Source: Spirulina major PCC 6313
GTDB lineage: Bacteria; Cyanobacteriota; Cyanobacteriia; Cyanobacteriales; Spirulinaceae
Reading direction: 5' to 3'
DNA length: 64,000 nucleotides
NCBI RefSeq assembly: GCF_001890765.1
Contig: NZ_KV878783.1
Location: 4,306,771 to 4,370,770 of the forward strand
Shown: piece after piece, positions 16,560-24,451 of the stretch
Numbering within the stretch: position 1 is the first letter of the stretch
How the letters are laid out: each line of letters starts with the position of its first letter
Notes under the pieces: model-generated
The model's database searches: none
What the model saw: only the letters and a program-made list of their open reading frames with translations
Told to the model about the DNA's origin: nothing
Translations under genes and position numbers: made by a program

Positions 16560-16815
16560 TAAGCTTACAAGGCTAAAAACCGACAGTCCTGGAAGCATTT
16601 AAGGGTAAACAGGCAGCGTAATGAGTGGACGGATTGCCTGCGTCATCCAATCTAACGATTTGGTCGCCTCGGAAGACTTGAATGTGAACGGGTTAGTCTG
16701 GGAGCGGCATCGGGCTGAGTCGATAGTGAAGCGGGTTTGTCTCCTGCGCCTTGGACTAACTACCGTGGGGCACACGGAAAGTGTCAAGTCTGCTCATCGA
16801 CTCATCAAGTATGAG
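16560..16815 (+). pseudogene. tnpB remnant without ends
   Basis: Translated pieces in two frames give the TnpB RuvC-II area: NDLVASEDLNVNGLV, where the Glu of the catalytic motif is kept, and the later LTTVGHTES. A frameshift lies near 16655. The same DNA occurs in inverted orientation inside the element at 61396-61855, about 85-90% identical by eye from AAGGCTAAAAACCGACAG to CCGTGGGGCACACGG. No left or right hairpins are found here, so this is a dead fragment of the same family. Confidence 0.7.
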
Positions 16816-17080
16816 TAGAAAGATTTTTCAATCGAGCATCAACGTAGAGCTTCGCTCTCCTGATCGCATCTGTTCGGCTGAAAGCGCAGGGGACAGCGAC
16901 CGCACAGCCCATCTTGTCATTTGCCCACACGGAATAGAAAATTTGACCATTTTCGTCACTTTGGTCTACCTCTAGTCGCCATCCCCGGTAAGTAAACGAC
17001 CAAATGATATGAGGGAAATCAGGGTTCAAGATCATATCATAACTCGATTGGATAATCATTATTAAATGGCTCCACCTCAC
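16805..17080 (-). CDS. small hypothetical protein
   Basis: 91 residues, no family name known to me. The core IIWSFTYRGWRLEVDQSDEN followed by IFYSVWANDK and then a helix (SRTDAIRRAKLYVDARLK) has the look of a small alpha/beta protein with balanced composition, and resembles small conserved cyanobacterial proteins. Several Met codons near the N-terminus (positions 1, 8 and 16) leave the start uncertain. The tnpB remnant ends within its 3' edge. Confidence 0.5.
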   Translation of the reverse strand: MRWSHLIMIIQSSYDMILNPDFPHIIWSFTYRGWRLEVDQSDENGQIFYSVWANDKMGCAVAVPCAFSRTDAIRRAKLYVDARLKNLSTHT

Positions 17081-17101
17081 TGAGGTAGAGCTGTGTATAC
17101 G

Positions 17102-17205
17102 CCCTCAAGCCAAACTACCTGGAGCCGTCGCAGTGCTCCGCCTATACTGAGAAGCGGTTAGGGGGTGGTGAAGCGGCGCACGACAGAGTCAGATTGGCTT
17201 GAGGG
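17102..17205. repeat. 104-bp stretch bounded by a 12-bp inverted repeat
   Basis: CCCTCAAGCCAA (17102-17113) and its exact reverse complement (17194-17205) enclose a GC-rich segment that can itself fold (GGAGC...GCTCC). It lies downstream of the superoxide dismutase gene on the other strand. It may be a structured RNA, a terminator or a small mobile repeat. Confidence 0.5.
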
Positions 17206-17236
17206 ATTGAAGACAATAGTGTAGACCCGGTATTAC

Positions 17237-17836
17237 TTAGGCCGCTGCCAGATTTTGAGCGGCAAAATCCCAATTCACTAGGCTATCTAAGAAGACTCCA
17301 ATGTACTCAGGACGCTTGTTCTGGTAATCCAAGTAGTAAGCATGCTCCCAAACATCCATAGTCATTAGAGGAATCTGTTCACTGATGAGGGGGTTCTCAG
17401 CATTGAGCGTTTTCGTTACTTTGAGAGTGCCATTGTCCAAGACTAACCAGGCCCAGCCACTGCCGAATTGACTGGCTCCGGCAGATTTGAACGCTTCTAC
17501 AAATTTCTCAAAGCTGCCAAAATCAGTCTCGATTTTTCTAGCCAAAGTGCCTGTGGGCATACCACCCCCTTGTGGTTTCATGCTGTTCCAATAAAAGGTG
17601 TGGTTCCACGCTTGCGCAGCATTGTTAAACAGCCCACTTTTTTCAGCATCGCCTGCAATTGCTTTGATCACATCTTCAATCGGCTTGTTGTCTAGATCGG
17701 TTCCTTGAACGGCAGTATTGAACTTACTGACGTAAGCGGCATGATGTTTATCGTGGTGGAACTCTAAGGTGCTCTTTGAGATGTAAGGCTCAAGGGCGGT
17801 GTAGTCGTAGGGTAAAATGGGAAGCTCGTAAGACAT
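17237..17836 (-). CDS. sodB: superoxide dismutase, Fe/Mn type
   Basis: 199 residues from the ATG at 17834-17836. The longer upstream frame encodes an implausible Cys-rich N-terminus. Sequence order matches the Fe/Mn SOD family: YELPILPYDYTALEPYIS, metal ligand His in LEFHHDKHH, second His in NHTFYWNSMKPQGG, and Asp and His in LMTMDVWEHAYYLDY. The QFGSGWAWLV segment is typical. The FeSOD form is suggested by overall similarity to cytosolic cyanobacterial SodB, but the metal cannot be fixed by eye. There is no signal peptide, so it is cytoplasmic. It removes superoxide generated by photosynthesis. Confidence 0.93.
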   Translation of the reverse strand: MSYELPILPYDYTALEPYISKSTLEFHHDKHHAAYVSKFNTAVQGTDLDNKPIEDVIKAIAGDAEKSGLFNNAAQAWNHTFYWNSMKPQGGGMPTGTLARKIETDFGSFEKFVEAFKSAGASQFGSGWAWLVLDNGTLKVTKTLNAENPLISEQIPLMTMDVWEHAYYLDYQNKRPEYIGVFLDSLVNWDFAAQNLAAA

Positions 17837-18349
17837 AATTTTTTGGTTCTCTCTCAACAAAATGAATATTCTGCCTATGGACAAGCAGAACTGAGATGTA
17901 GTCAGCGGTTCAAGCAATGAATTTATGCAGCATTCAATGATGCAATAGCCTAAAATCATAAGTCTGAGCCTGCGATTAACACAGCCTCAAGCTATCAAAT
18001 CATCGCAAGAAAATCTATACCCCTAGGAGGCATCTGTTGAGCTAGCGATCGCAATTCATAGTTGCACAGAACCCCAGTTAAGTCGTGACATCTAGCCATG
18101 AATTATACGAATTTTCCCGATCTAATCATGTGGATAAAAACTTAATCAAAATTTTATTTGAAATGTGGATGAAAGATGTCCATTAGACCCGACTGCTTAC
18201 CCACAAATTGATCTTATCCCCAATCTATCCCAATCCTAAGTCAATGAAAAATCAAGCTCTCATCTTCAGCCCCTCTCCCCCACTGGGATGCTTTCCTGTT
18301 ACTGGGTTTCAGGCTTCCATCGGTATCTTATTTTTACTGAAATTTTTAC
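17837..18349. other. AT-rich intergenic region upstream of sodB
   Basis: About 510 bp of AT-rich sequence between the sodB start and the left end of the tnpB element. It should contain the sodB promoter, reading left. I see no gene, repeat or clear operator. It ends with the TTAC target (18346-18349) of the insertion. Confidence 0.4.
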
Positions 18350-19607
18350 GAATGTAAAGCGTAAAGCCCCCGTTTTCCAAACGGGGGATATAAGCGAAGG
18401 GCTGAATTTATTCAGCCGTGATACCGAGGTATCATAGCAACCATGAAAACGCTCAAGTTCAAGCTCTACCAGCATAAGCGGAATAGATACCTCAAGCGGA
18501 CAATCAATGCCGCAGGGCGTATCTACAACCATTGTGTTGCCCTCCACAAACGGTACTACCGAATGTGGGGCAAGCACTTGAACTGCGCCCGACTGCAAAA
18601 CACATCGCCAAGCTTCGGAAACGGAACCCCTGGTGGTTGCAGGTGGGTTCTCAAGCCGTACAGGATATCTGCCAACGGATTGAGAAAGCCTATCAACTCC
18701 TCTTCAAGCACAACAAAAAAGGACGTTCGCCCGCCAAACTTTAAGAAGACCCGAAAGTACAAATCCTTCACCCTCAAGCAGGCTGGGTACAAATTCCTCG
18801 GTGGCAACCGGGTCAGGATTGGGAACAAAGTCTATCAATATTGGCACTCTCGCCCCATTGAGGGCAAGGTCAAGACCGTGACGATATAACGAACTCCCTT
18901 GGGAGAGCTGTTCATGATTGTCACGGTAGATACCCTGTCAGAACCCCAAGTCAAAACCGAGACAGGTAACATTGCTGGTTTTGATTTTGGACTTAAGACC
19001 TTCTTGACCTGTTCTGAGGGATTCAAGATTGATGCCCCCTTGTTCTTCAAGCAGTCACTTAACTCGGTTCGCAAAGCGAGTCGAGAGTTGTCCCGTAAGC
19101 AAAAGGGTTCAGCGAATCGAGAACGTGCCCGATTGAACTTAGCCCGAAAGCATGAAGATATTGCCCATCGACGGCGGGACTGGTTTTGGAAGTTAGCCCA
19201 TCAACTGACGAATCAGTTTGATGTGCTGTGTTTTGAAACCTTGAACCTCAAGGCGATGCAGCGGCTTTGGGGGCGTAAGGTGAGTGATTTGGCGTTTCGG
19301 GAGTTTCTGCAAATCCTGGAGTGGGTGGCGACGAAGAAGGGGAAGCGGGTGGTCTATGTTGACCGCTGGTTCCCTTCGAGCAAGACCTGTTCAAGTTGTG
19401 GTCATATTTTGGAGCATCTGGATTTAGAGACTCGCCATTGGCGGTGTCCCAGTTGCTCGACAGAGAATGACCGGGATGAGAATGCGGCGATGAATATTAA
19501 AGTGGCTGGGGCTTCAGCCATTGGGTTAGGTGATGTCAGACAGGCGTTGCCTGCTATTGCTGTTTGATCCCAGAATCCCCCGTTTTCTAAACGGGGGAGT
19601 AAGTCAA
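18350..19607 (+). mobile_element. IS608-like element carrying only tnpB (IS1341 type)
   Basis: The target TTAC (18346-18349) is followed by the left end with guide AAAG and hairpin CCCCCGTTTT/CGGGGG. Then come tnpB, the right guide GAAT, hairpin CCCCCG...CGGGGG and terminal TCAA (19604-19607). These match the cis-acting signals of IS608. There is no tnpA, so transposition would need a TnpA in trans. The 3' end of tnpB plus the right end is where an omega RNA is expected, with the guide read from the flank starting TGAAACTGC. The 1258-bp element lies between sodB and the crr6 cluster. Confidence 0.88.
18443..19567 (+). pseudogene. tnpB: tnpB, RNA-guided nuclease gene with frameshifts and a stop
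   Basis: The frame starting MKTLKFKLYQHKRNRYLKR is shifted near 18595 (after NCARLQ), returns near 18735, and meets TAA at 18887-18889 where AAA (Lys) is expected in KTVTIKRTPLGEL. The second half (from about 18899) is uninterrupted. It keeps the RuvC Asp in AGFDFGLKTF, the Glu in LCFETLNLKAM, the zinc finger CSSCG (x about 17) CPSC and the final Asp in DRDENAAMNI. The rebuilt protein would have about 370 residues, a normal small TnpB. Degradation is therefore recent and limited to the N-terminal half. Confidence 0.88.
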
Positions 19608-19665
19608 TGAAACTGCTATATCTTTGATCACGACCTAGAAATCACTATTTAGCAAAGTCGATACG

Positions 19666-19920
19666 ATGGAACCTCTCAATCAGTTTGACCTCACCCAACC
19701 CGGTCGGCCCATGCCCACCGAGGCTGAACGGGCCGCCCATCGCCAGGCTGCCCGCCACCAAGCCCGCTTTGATGGGTATGAACAACTGACCGAACTTTGT
19801 CGGATTGGGGAAGTGGCGATGGCGACCCACCTGGCCGAGCGGCATTCAGGTTGGGGCTATGAAATCGTTGATGGTACTGTGATGGAAAGACTCCCACCCG
19901 ATGAAACACGAGTGTTATGA
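19666..19920 (+). CDS. small hypothetical protein coupled to crr6
   Basis: 84 residues, not recognised. It is hydrophilic, with an amphipathic helix (AERAAHRQAARHQARFDGYEQLTEL) and a short tail (HSGWGYEIVDGTVMERLPPDE). Its TGA overlaps the ATG of the next gene (ATGA), which supports real translation and coupling. The first ATG (19666) is taken as start. It is possibly a small assembly factor acting with CRR6, but only position suggests that. Confidence 0.6.
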   Translation: MEPLNQFDLTQPGRPMPTEAERAAHRQAARHQARFDGYEQLTELCRIGEVAMATHLAERHSGWGYEIVDGTVMERLPPDETRVL

Positions 19921-20384
19921 CCACGATTACCCTCACCCTTGAGCATTTGACCCGCCTTGATTTGGGGCCGGTGCAGACTGCGATCGCACCCCTCCTCGCC
20001 GACCCCCTCCCCACCGACCCCGACCCCCTCCGCTTCACCATCGAGATCCCCCGCGACCCCACCGACCCCCGCGAACTGTCTGAACTCCCGGAAGTGCGGC
20101 TCTGGTTTATCCGCCTCGATGCCGTCTATCCCTGGCTGCCCTATTATCTTGACTGGACAAGCGAACTGGCCCGCTACACCGCCATGCTCGTCCCCCATCA
20201 ATTCAGCCGCACCGAAGGCATCCAGTTCAACCCCGAAGCCCTCGAAATCTTCATCATGGCGAAAGTCTTTGCTGTCCATCGCTGGCTCCAGGCCCACCAC
20301 ATCAGCCAAACCGGCAAGCTCCGCGCCATGACCCAAACCCTTGGTTACGATCTAGACAGTCGCTTTTTTGAACAGCTTGGCTAA
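19917..20384 (+). CDS. crr6: CRR6-family protein (DUF1817), NDH-1 assembly factor
   Basis: 155 residues. Family-type features are LRFTIEIPRDPTDPRELSE, EVRLWFIRLDAVYPWLPYYLDW, ELARYTAMLVPHQFSRTEGI and the FNPEALEIFIMAKVFAVHRWL helix. In plants and cyanobacteria CRR6 acts in maturation of the NdhI subunit and assembly of the NDH-1 hydrophilic arm. Length is normal. It overlaps the upstream small gene by 4 bp and the downstream J-protein gene by 1 bp (TAATG), so three genes form a tight translational unit. The J-protein neighbour fits an assembly or chaperone role. Confidence 0.78.
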   Translation: MTTITLTLEHLTRLDLGPVQTAIAPLLADPLPTDPDPLRFTIEIPRDPTDPRELSELPEVRLWFIRLDAVYPWLPYYLDWTSELARYTAMLVPHQFSRTEGIQFNPEALEIFIMAKVFAVHRWLQAHHISQTGKLRAMTQTLGYDLDSRFFEQLG

Positions 20385-21064
20385 TGGTTGCGCCCAATCC
20401 CTACCAGATTCTGCAAATTTCCGCCGATGCCACCGCCGCCGAGGTGAAGCAGGCCTACCGTCGCCTGGCGAAACAATTTCACCCCGACAGTCAAAATAAT
20501 ACGGCGAGCCATGAACAGATTGTGGCGTTGAATGCCGCCTATGAGGTGTTGAGTGATCCGGAGCGTCGCCAATCCTACGATCGCCAACGGGAGGATCGCC
20601 GCAATCGCCGCGTCGATCGCACCGCCGCCGCCCAGGATATCTACAACCGGGATCATCGCGATCGCCAACGCCACACCGGTGAACTCTCCCGCTGGCTCCA
20701 GCGCATCTATGCCCCCGTGGATCGGATCATCACCCAAATCATTAGCCCCCTCAATGATCAGATTGACGACCTCGCCGCCGATCCCTTTGATGATGAGTTG
20801 ATGGACAATTTCCTGCTGTATATCGAAGACTGTCGCGCCGCCCTAGAGCAAGCCCAAACCCTCTTTCGCTCCCAACCCAATCCCCCTCAAGCGGCAGCCA
20901 CGGCGACCCATCTGTACTATTGTCTGAATCATTTGGGGGATGGACTGCTGGAGTTGGAATGGTTTACGAGTAACTACGACCATAATTATTTGCACACGGG
21001 CCAGGAGTTTTTTCGCATCGCCCGTCATTTCCGCCAAGAAGCGGCGGGACGCTTGCCCCTCTGA
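20384..21064 (+). CDS. J-domain protein (DnaJ family) with cyanobacterial C-terminal helical domain
   Basis: 226 residues. The J domain (about 1-65) reads NPYQILQISADATAAEVKQAYRR with HPD in KQFHPDSQNN and the helix IVALNAAYEVLSDPERRQSYD. An Arg/Asp-rich linker follows, then a helical domain (about 100-220; ELSRWLQRIYAPVDRIITQII, LYYCLNHLGDGLLELEWF) with no G/F or zinc regions, so it is a type III J-protein. It starts on the stop codon of crr6. The likely function is to recruit DnaK to a specific client, possibly NDH-1 subunits given the context. Confidence 0.85.
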   Translation: MVAPNPYQILQISADATAAEVKQAYRRLAKQFHPDSQNNTASHEQIVALNAAYEVLSDPERRQSYDRQREDRRNRRVDRTAAAQDIYNRDHRDRQRHTGELSRWLQRIYAPVDRIITQIISPLNDQIDDLAADPFDDELMDNFLLYIEDCRAALEQAQTLFRSQPNPPQAAATATHLYYCLNHLGDGLLELEWFTSNYDHNYLHTGQEFFRIARHFRQEAAGRLPL

Positions 21065-21211
21065 TGCCCGATCCAATGCGCCTCCTTCACCTACAATGGA
21101 GCGGTGTTAATCCCATGGAGGTTGGGCGATCATGGTGGATTTCGTTAGCCTTGAACAGGGCAGCACAGTCAACGGATCGGATACAATCACGCCATTAACT
21201 GGGTTAACAGT

Positions 21212-21892
21212 ATGAACGGTTTCCCTTGTGTCTTGGTGGTGACAACTAACCTCTCCTTGAGTCAGCAGATTGAGCGTGACCTAACGATGGCTGGGTATGG
21301 CGTGATCAGTAGCGAAACCTTGAATGCCCTAGAGCAACAGGTTGCCGCGATCGCACCAGCATTAGTGGTGATTGATCAAGGCGAGTTTGGCGAGGTGGGT
21401 TTACAGCTTTGTCGGCAGCTCCGCAATCAGGGAAATCGTTTTCCGATTTTGTTGTTGATGACATCAGAACGGTTAGCAGATCGCGTCGCTTGTCTCGAAG
21501 CCGGAGGCGATGACTATATTGTGGCTCCCTATCAGGGCGATCGCTTCCTCTCCCAAGTGCGGTTTTATCTACAACCCCCCCGCGAAAGTGATGAACAACT
21601 GCGGTTTGGCGATCTCGTCCTTGACCTCAGCACCCGCCGCGCCATTCGCAATGGCCGCGAGTTTGACCTCACCATGAAAGAATTTGAACTCTTGAAATAT
21701 CTAATGCTGCATCCCCGTGAGGTGGTTACCCGTGAGCAGATTCTCGAAAATGTCTGGGGCTATGACTTTATGGGGGAATCCAACGTAATTGAAGTGTATA
21801 TTCGCTACCTCCGCCTCAAAATTGAAGACGAGGGCGAAAAGCGATTGATCCAAACGGTGCGGGGTGTGGGCTATGTGCTGCGGGAACCCTAG
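21212..21892 (+). CDS. OmpR-type regulator with atypical receiver, NblR-like
   Basis: 226 residues. The receiver keeps an Asp at the phosphorylation strand (ALVVIDQGE) but lacks the two acidic residues normally following strand 1 (VVTTNLS in place of xEDD). Ala replaces the conserved Lys (YIVAPYQ). Such a site is unlikely to be controlled by ordinary phosphotransfer. The C-terminal winged helix is intact (FDLTMKEFELLKYLMLHPREV, LENVWGYDFMGESNVIEVYI, RTVRGVGYVLREP-like end). The overall sequence resembles NblR, the orphan regulator of phycobilisome degradation and stress survival, which also has a non-canonical receiver. It is monocistronic, with no kinase adjacent. Confidence 0.8.
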   Translation: MNGFPCVLVVTTNLSLSQQIERDLTMAGYGVISSETLNALEQQVAAIAPALVVIDQGEFGEVGLQLCRQLRNQGNRFPILLLMTSERLADRVACLEAGGDDYIVAPYQGDRFLSQVRFYLQPPRESDEQLRFGDLVLDLSTRRAIRNGREFDLTMKEFELLKYLMLHPREVVTREQILENVWGYDFMGESNVIEVYIRYLRLKIEDEGEKRLIQTVRGVGYVLREP

Positions 21893-22056
21893 GGATCTTC
21901 CGCAATTGTTCGGTGGGCAATGGGGCAAGAAACTCTTTACTATTGATCCTATGTCGGATGATGAGTCGCTCTGGTGAATCACAGACAGATTCGACGGTGG
22001 GATGTCATCGCCTGGGGATGCTTGTTTTTTCGTGATCCTTGAACAACACTTTTTCT

Positions 22057-22611
22057 ATGATGCGGGTCAAGCACATTTCACATCGTTGGTATTGGGTGAT
22101 CATTGTCGTGATCGGTTTTGGCTTAGGGAGTTGTGCAACACCGACGGAACCGAGTACATCAGACCCTTCATCACGCACGGAATCCCAGGTAATTACTGAC
22201 CTTAGTTCCTCTTCTCAAATTTTGCCCATCGAAGCGATCGCCACCGTTCCCAGCAAAAACATCGAGCTACAACTAGAAGTGGCTCGGACTCCTGCGCAGC
22301 AGTCCCTCGGCTTGATGAATCGGGAGTTAGACAGCTTGCCGGAAGACCAAGGGATGTTGTTCCCTTTCGACCCGCCGCGGCCGGTGACGTTCTGGATGAA
22401 AAATGTTCAGATCAACCTGGATATGATTTTTCTGCGGGAGGGGGTTGTGGTGGCGATCGCTGCCGATGTGCCCCCCTGTACGAGCGATCCTTGCCCAACC
22501 TATGGCCCGCCAGTGGTGGTGGATCAGGTGATCGAAGTGCGGGGCGGCCAGTCCCAAAAGATGGGCTTAGCCGTGGGCGATCGCATAACGTTAGAATTTT
22601 TGCAAAACTAA
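22057..22611 (+). CDS. DUF192 family lipoprotein
   Basis: 184 residues from the ATG at 22057 (or 22060). The upstream TTG adds only six residues. The N-terminus is a lipoprotein signal: KHISHRWYWVIIVVIGFGLGSC, with the Cys of a lipobox-like GLGSC at about residue 28. The DUF192 domain covers about 65-183: LEVARTPAQQSLGLMNRE, GMLFPFDPPRPVTFWMKNV, LDMIFL and VIEVRGGQSQKMGLAVGDRI. The family forms a small barrel and its function is not established. The extra PPCTSDPCPTYGPP loop with two Cys is common in cyanobacterial members. It stands alone, transcribed rightward. Confidence 0.88.
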   Translation: MMRVKHISHRWYWVIIVVIGFGLGSCATPTEPSTSDPSSRTESQVITDLSSSSQILPIEAIATVPSKNIELQLEVARTPAQQSLGLMNRELDSLPEDQGMLFPFDPPRPVTFWMKNVQINLDMIFLREGVVVAIAADVPPCTSDPCPTYGPPVVVDQVIEVRGGQSQKMGLAVGDRITLEFLQN

Positions 22612-23056
22612 TCGTTCAAACTTCCCACAACAGTGTAAAATCAGCTACACTATCGAATCAAATGCTCCGATCCGTTCATTAGAATTGCAAATTTTGTCGC
22701 GTCTCCCAAGGGTTTTCGGCGTTAAACCATACCCTTTATTGATCAGGCTCAACAAGATCAAATTCCATGCCATCGGAGAATAGCTGCAACCCACTCCGAG
22801 CCATAGTTGGTGTCAGTGTTTCGGTCTGAGATTTAAGCCTTGGGCGGATTGTTTAGCAATCGGCGCTTAAATCTGAGCACCATGCGGTTAGATCGAGGAG
22901 CACAGGCAACTCGTTGACAGCGTTGCGGGGTCAATCCCCGCTAGAATCGCCATTCATTCAATCCCTGGAGTGGACAGATCAGGCACTGGCCCTTCGGGTT
23001 GAGGATAGTTTCGATAGTCATTCACAATCAACAGCAGCACAATTTAAAGCAATCCA
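22612..23056. other. long leader upstream of the DUF2949 gene
   Basis: About 445 bp without a credible gene. A dyad AGATTTAAGC ... GCTTAAATCT (about 22830-22876) and a small hairpin near GCGGGGTCAATCCCCGC (about 22923-22940) could fold in a transcript. No known riboswitch consensus was recognised. Confidence 0.4.
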
Positions 23057-23068
23057 TAAGGAGGTGAT
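23057..23068 (+). promoter_or_regulatory. unusually complete Shine-Dalgarno sequence
   Basis: TAAGGAGGTGAT matches the entire anti-SD tail of 16S rRNA over 12 bases, 7 bases before the ATG at 23076. This decides the start of the DUF2949 gene against the longer open frame from 22914. Such full sites are rare among the genes of this window. Confidence 0.85.
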
Positions 23069-23075
23069 ACTACTC

Positions 23076-23285
23076 ATGCACACAGGAACCTACGCCCGTT
23101 TAATTAAATTCTTACACGATGAGTTGTCGTTATCAAAAGATTCCATTGCGATCGCTCAACGGTCGTTTGAGAAAAATCCGGGTTCATTCCCGATGATTCT
23201 CTGGCAATACGGTCTTGTGACCCTCGAACAACTCGATCGCATTTTTGATTGGCTTGATAGTTCCCCCAACACTAGTAATTCTTGA
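23076..23285 (+). CDS. DUF2949 family small protein
   Basis: 69 residues, MHTGTYARLIKFLHDELSLS onward, ending in a helix-turn pattern PMILWQYGLVTLEQLDRIFDWL. This is the whole length of the cyanobacterial DUF2949 family; the function is unknown. The pattern (aliphatic helix, then xPxxLWQxGLVTxEQLDxxFxWL) resembles the two repeats in the C-terminal half of the WecG/TagA fusion at 31227-32393. The perfect ribosome-binding site and a terminator hairpin right after the gene suggest a strongly expressed single-gene transcript. Confidence 0.85.
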   Translation: MHTGTYARLIKFLHDELSLSKDSIAIAQRSFEKNPGSFPMILWQYGLVTLEQLDRIFDWLDSSPNTSNS

Positions 23286-23344
23286 ACGATGGTTTTCTTT
23301 CCAGATCCCACAAATCGCTCACAATCTAGACAACAGCAAGCTTG

Positions 23345-23380
23345 ACAACGGGAGAGGGACTACCTTTCCCGTTGTTTGTT
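23345..23380 (+). terminator. intrinsic terminator of the DUF2949 gene
   Basis: The 8-bp stem CAACGGGA/TCCCGTTG (23346-23353 with 23367-23374) is followed by TTTGTT. It lies about 60 bp after the stop at 23285. Confidence 0.6.
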
Positions 23381-23507
23381 GAGACCGGGCGAGACCCGGA
23401 TCACCGTTGGACTCCATCACAACCGATCATGGGCTGAAAGTCTCCAGACTCAGAATCTGAAGCAGGGTAATAGAATAAAAGCGGACTTGTGAACCTGTGG
23501 AGTTGCC

Positions 23508-24380
23508 ATGATTGAGAATCGACTCGATGAAATTTGTGCGATCGCCCGTGAAGTGGCGTGGGGTGCGGCGAATGTGTTGCGATCGTTCTATCGTGGCGAA
23601 ACCGACCTGAACATCAAAGACAAAAAAGGCGACCCCGTCACCGCCGCAGACATGGCCGCCAATCGCTATATCCTCGACAATTTTGCCGCCAAGTTTAGCG
23701 GCGAACCCTTCGGCTACCTCAGCGAAGAAACCTACGACCTGGAAAAGATGGAGGCATTCCCCCAAGATTGGGTCTGGATTATTGACCCCCTCGATGGAAC
23801 GCGAGATTTTATTGAAAAAACCGGCCAATATGCCGTCCATATTGCCCTCACTTATCAAGGTCGCCCCCAAATCGGCATCGTCGTCATCCCTGAAACCGAT
23901 AAACTCTACTACGCGATCAAGGGCCAAGGCACCAAAGTCGAACGCTCCGACGGGACGACCACCCCGATTACGGCCTCACCCCGAAACCGGATTGAAGACC
24001 TCGTTTTGGTAGCCAGTTGGAGCCATCGCAATCCCCGCCTCAATCTGATGTTGGAGCGGATTCCGTTCAGCGATCGCAAATTCGTCGGCAGCGTCGGCTG
24101 CAAAGTCTCCACCATCCTCGAACAAGACACCGATGTCTACATTTCCCTCTCCGGAAAATCCGCCCCCAAAGATTGGGACTTTGCCGCCCCAGAATTAATC
24201 CTCACCGAAGCCGGCGGTCAATTCACCAGCTTTGAAGGCAAAACCCTCCTGTACAACCAAGGCGATGTCAACCAGTGGGGCGGACTCATGGCCAGCAATG
24301 GCCCCTGTCACACTGATCTCTATACCCTCGCCTCCAAACTGCTCACCGAGATCGACGCAGAACTCGCAGCCGCTGAATAA
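23508..24380 (+). CDS. cysQ: 3'(2'),5'-bisphosphate nucleotidase / inositol monophosphatase family
   Basis: 290 residues. Motifs of the Mg-dependent, Li-sensitive phosphatase superfamily are present: DPVTAADMAANRYI, YLSEET (Glu metal ligands), WIIDPLDGTRDF (the DPxDGT signature) and the C-terminal WDFAAPELILTEAGG. This subgroup hydrolyses PAP or PAPS in sulfur assimilation, and sometimes inositol phosphates or fructose-1,6-bisphosphate. The long N-terminal helix and the CysQ-like spacing favour PAP phosphatase. It has no signal peptide and is monocistronic. Its 3' flank holds a dispersed hairpin repeat and MITE copy 2. Confidence 0.88.
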   Translation: MIENRLDEICAIAREVAWGAANVLRSFYRGETDLNIKDKKGDPVTAADMAANRYILDNFAAKFSGEPFGYLSEETYDLEKMEAFPQDWVWIIDPLDGTRDFIEKTGQYAVHIALTYQGRPQIGIVVIPETDKLYYAIKGQGTKVERSDGTTTPITASPRNRIEDLVLVASWSHRNPRLNLMLERIPFSDRKFVGSVGCKVSTILEQDTDVYISLSGKSAPKDWDFAAPELILTEAGGQFTSFEGKTLLYNQGDVNQWGGLMASNGPCHTDLYTLASKLLTEIDAELAAAE

Positions 24381-24387
24381 CCGATCC

Positions 24388-24431
24388 CCCTCACCCTCAG
24401 TCCCTCTCCCCGCAAGGGCGAGGGACTTTGA
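24388..24431. repeat. dispersed hairpin repeat, copy 1
   Basis: A CCCTCACCC...TCCCTCTCCC...GGGCGAGGGACTTTGA unit that recurs in inverted orientation at 63081-63126 near the right end of the window. It lies directly after the cysQ stop and can form a hairpin (TCCCTC...GAGGGA), so it may double as a terminator. Confidence 0.6.
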
Positions 24432-24451
24432 CCATTTGCTCCTTCCTTTAC

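Noticed and set aside
16540-16570. TTAC before the tnpB remnant at 16560 as an element boundary
   Set aside because: No left hairpin or AAAG guide follows, and no right end is found after the remnant, so the tetranucleotide is likely chance.
18532-18744. 70-codon frame as an independent gene
   Set aside because: It is the frame-shifted middle part of tnpB (KHIAKLRKRNPWW and following residues).
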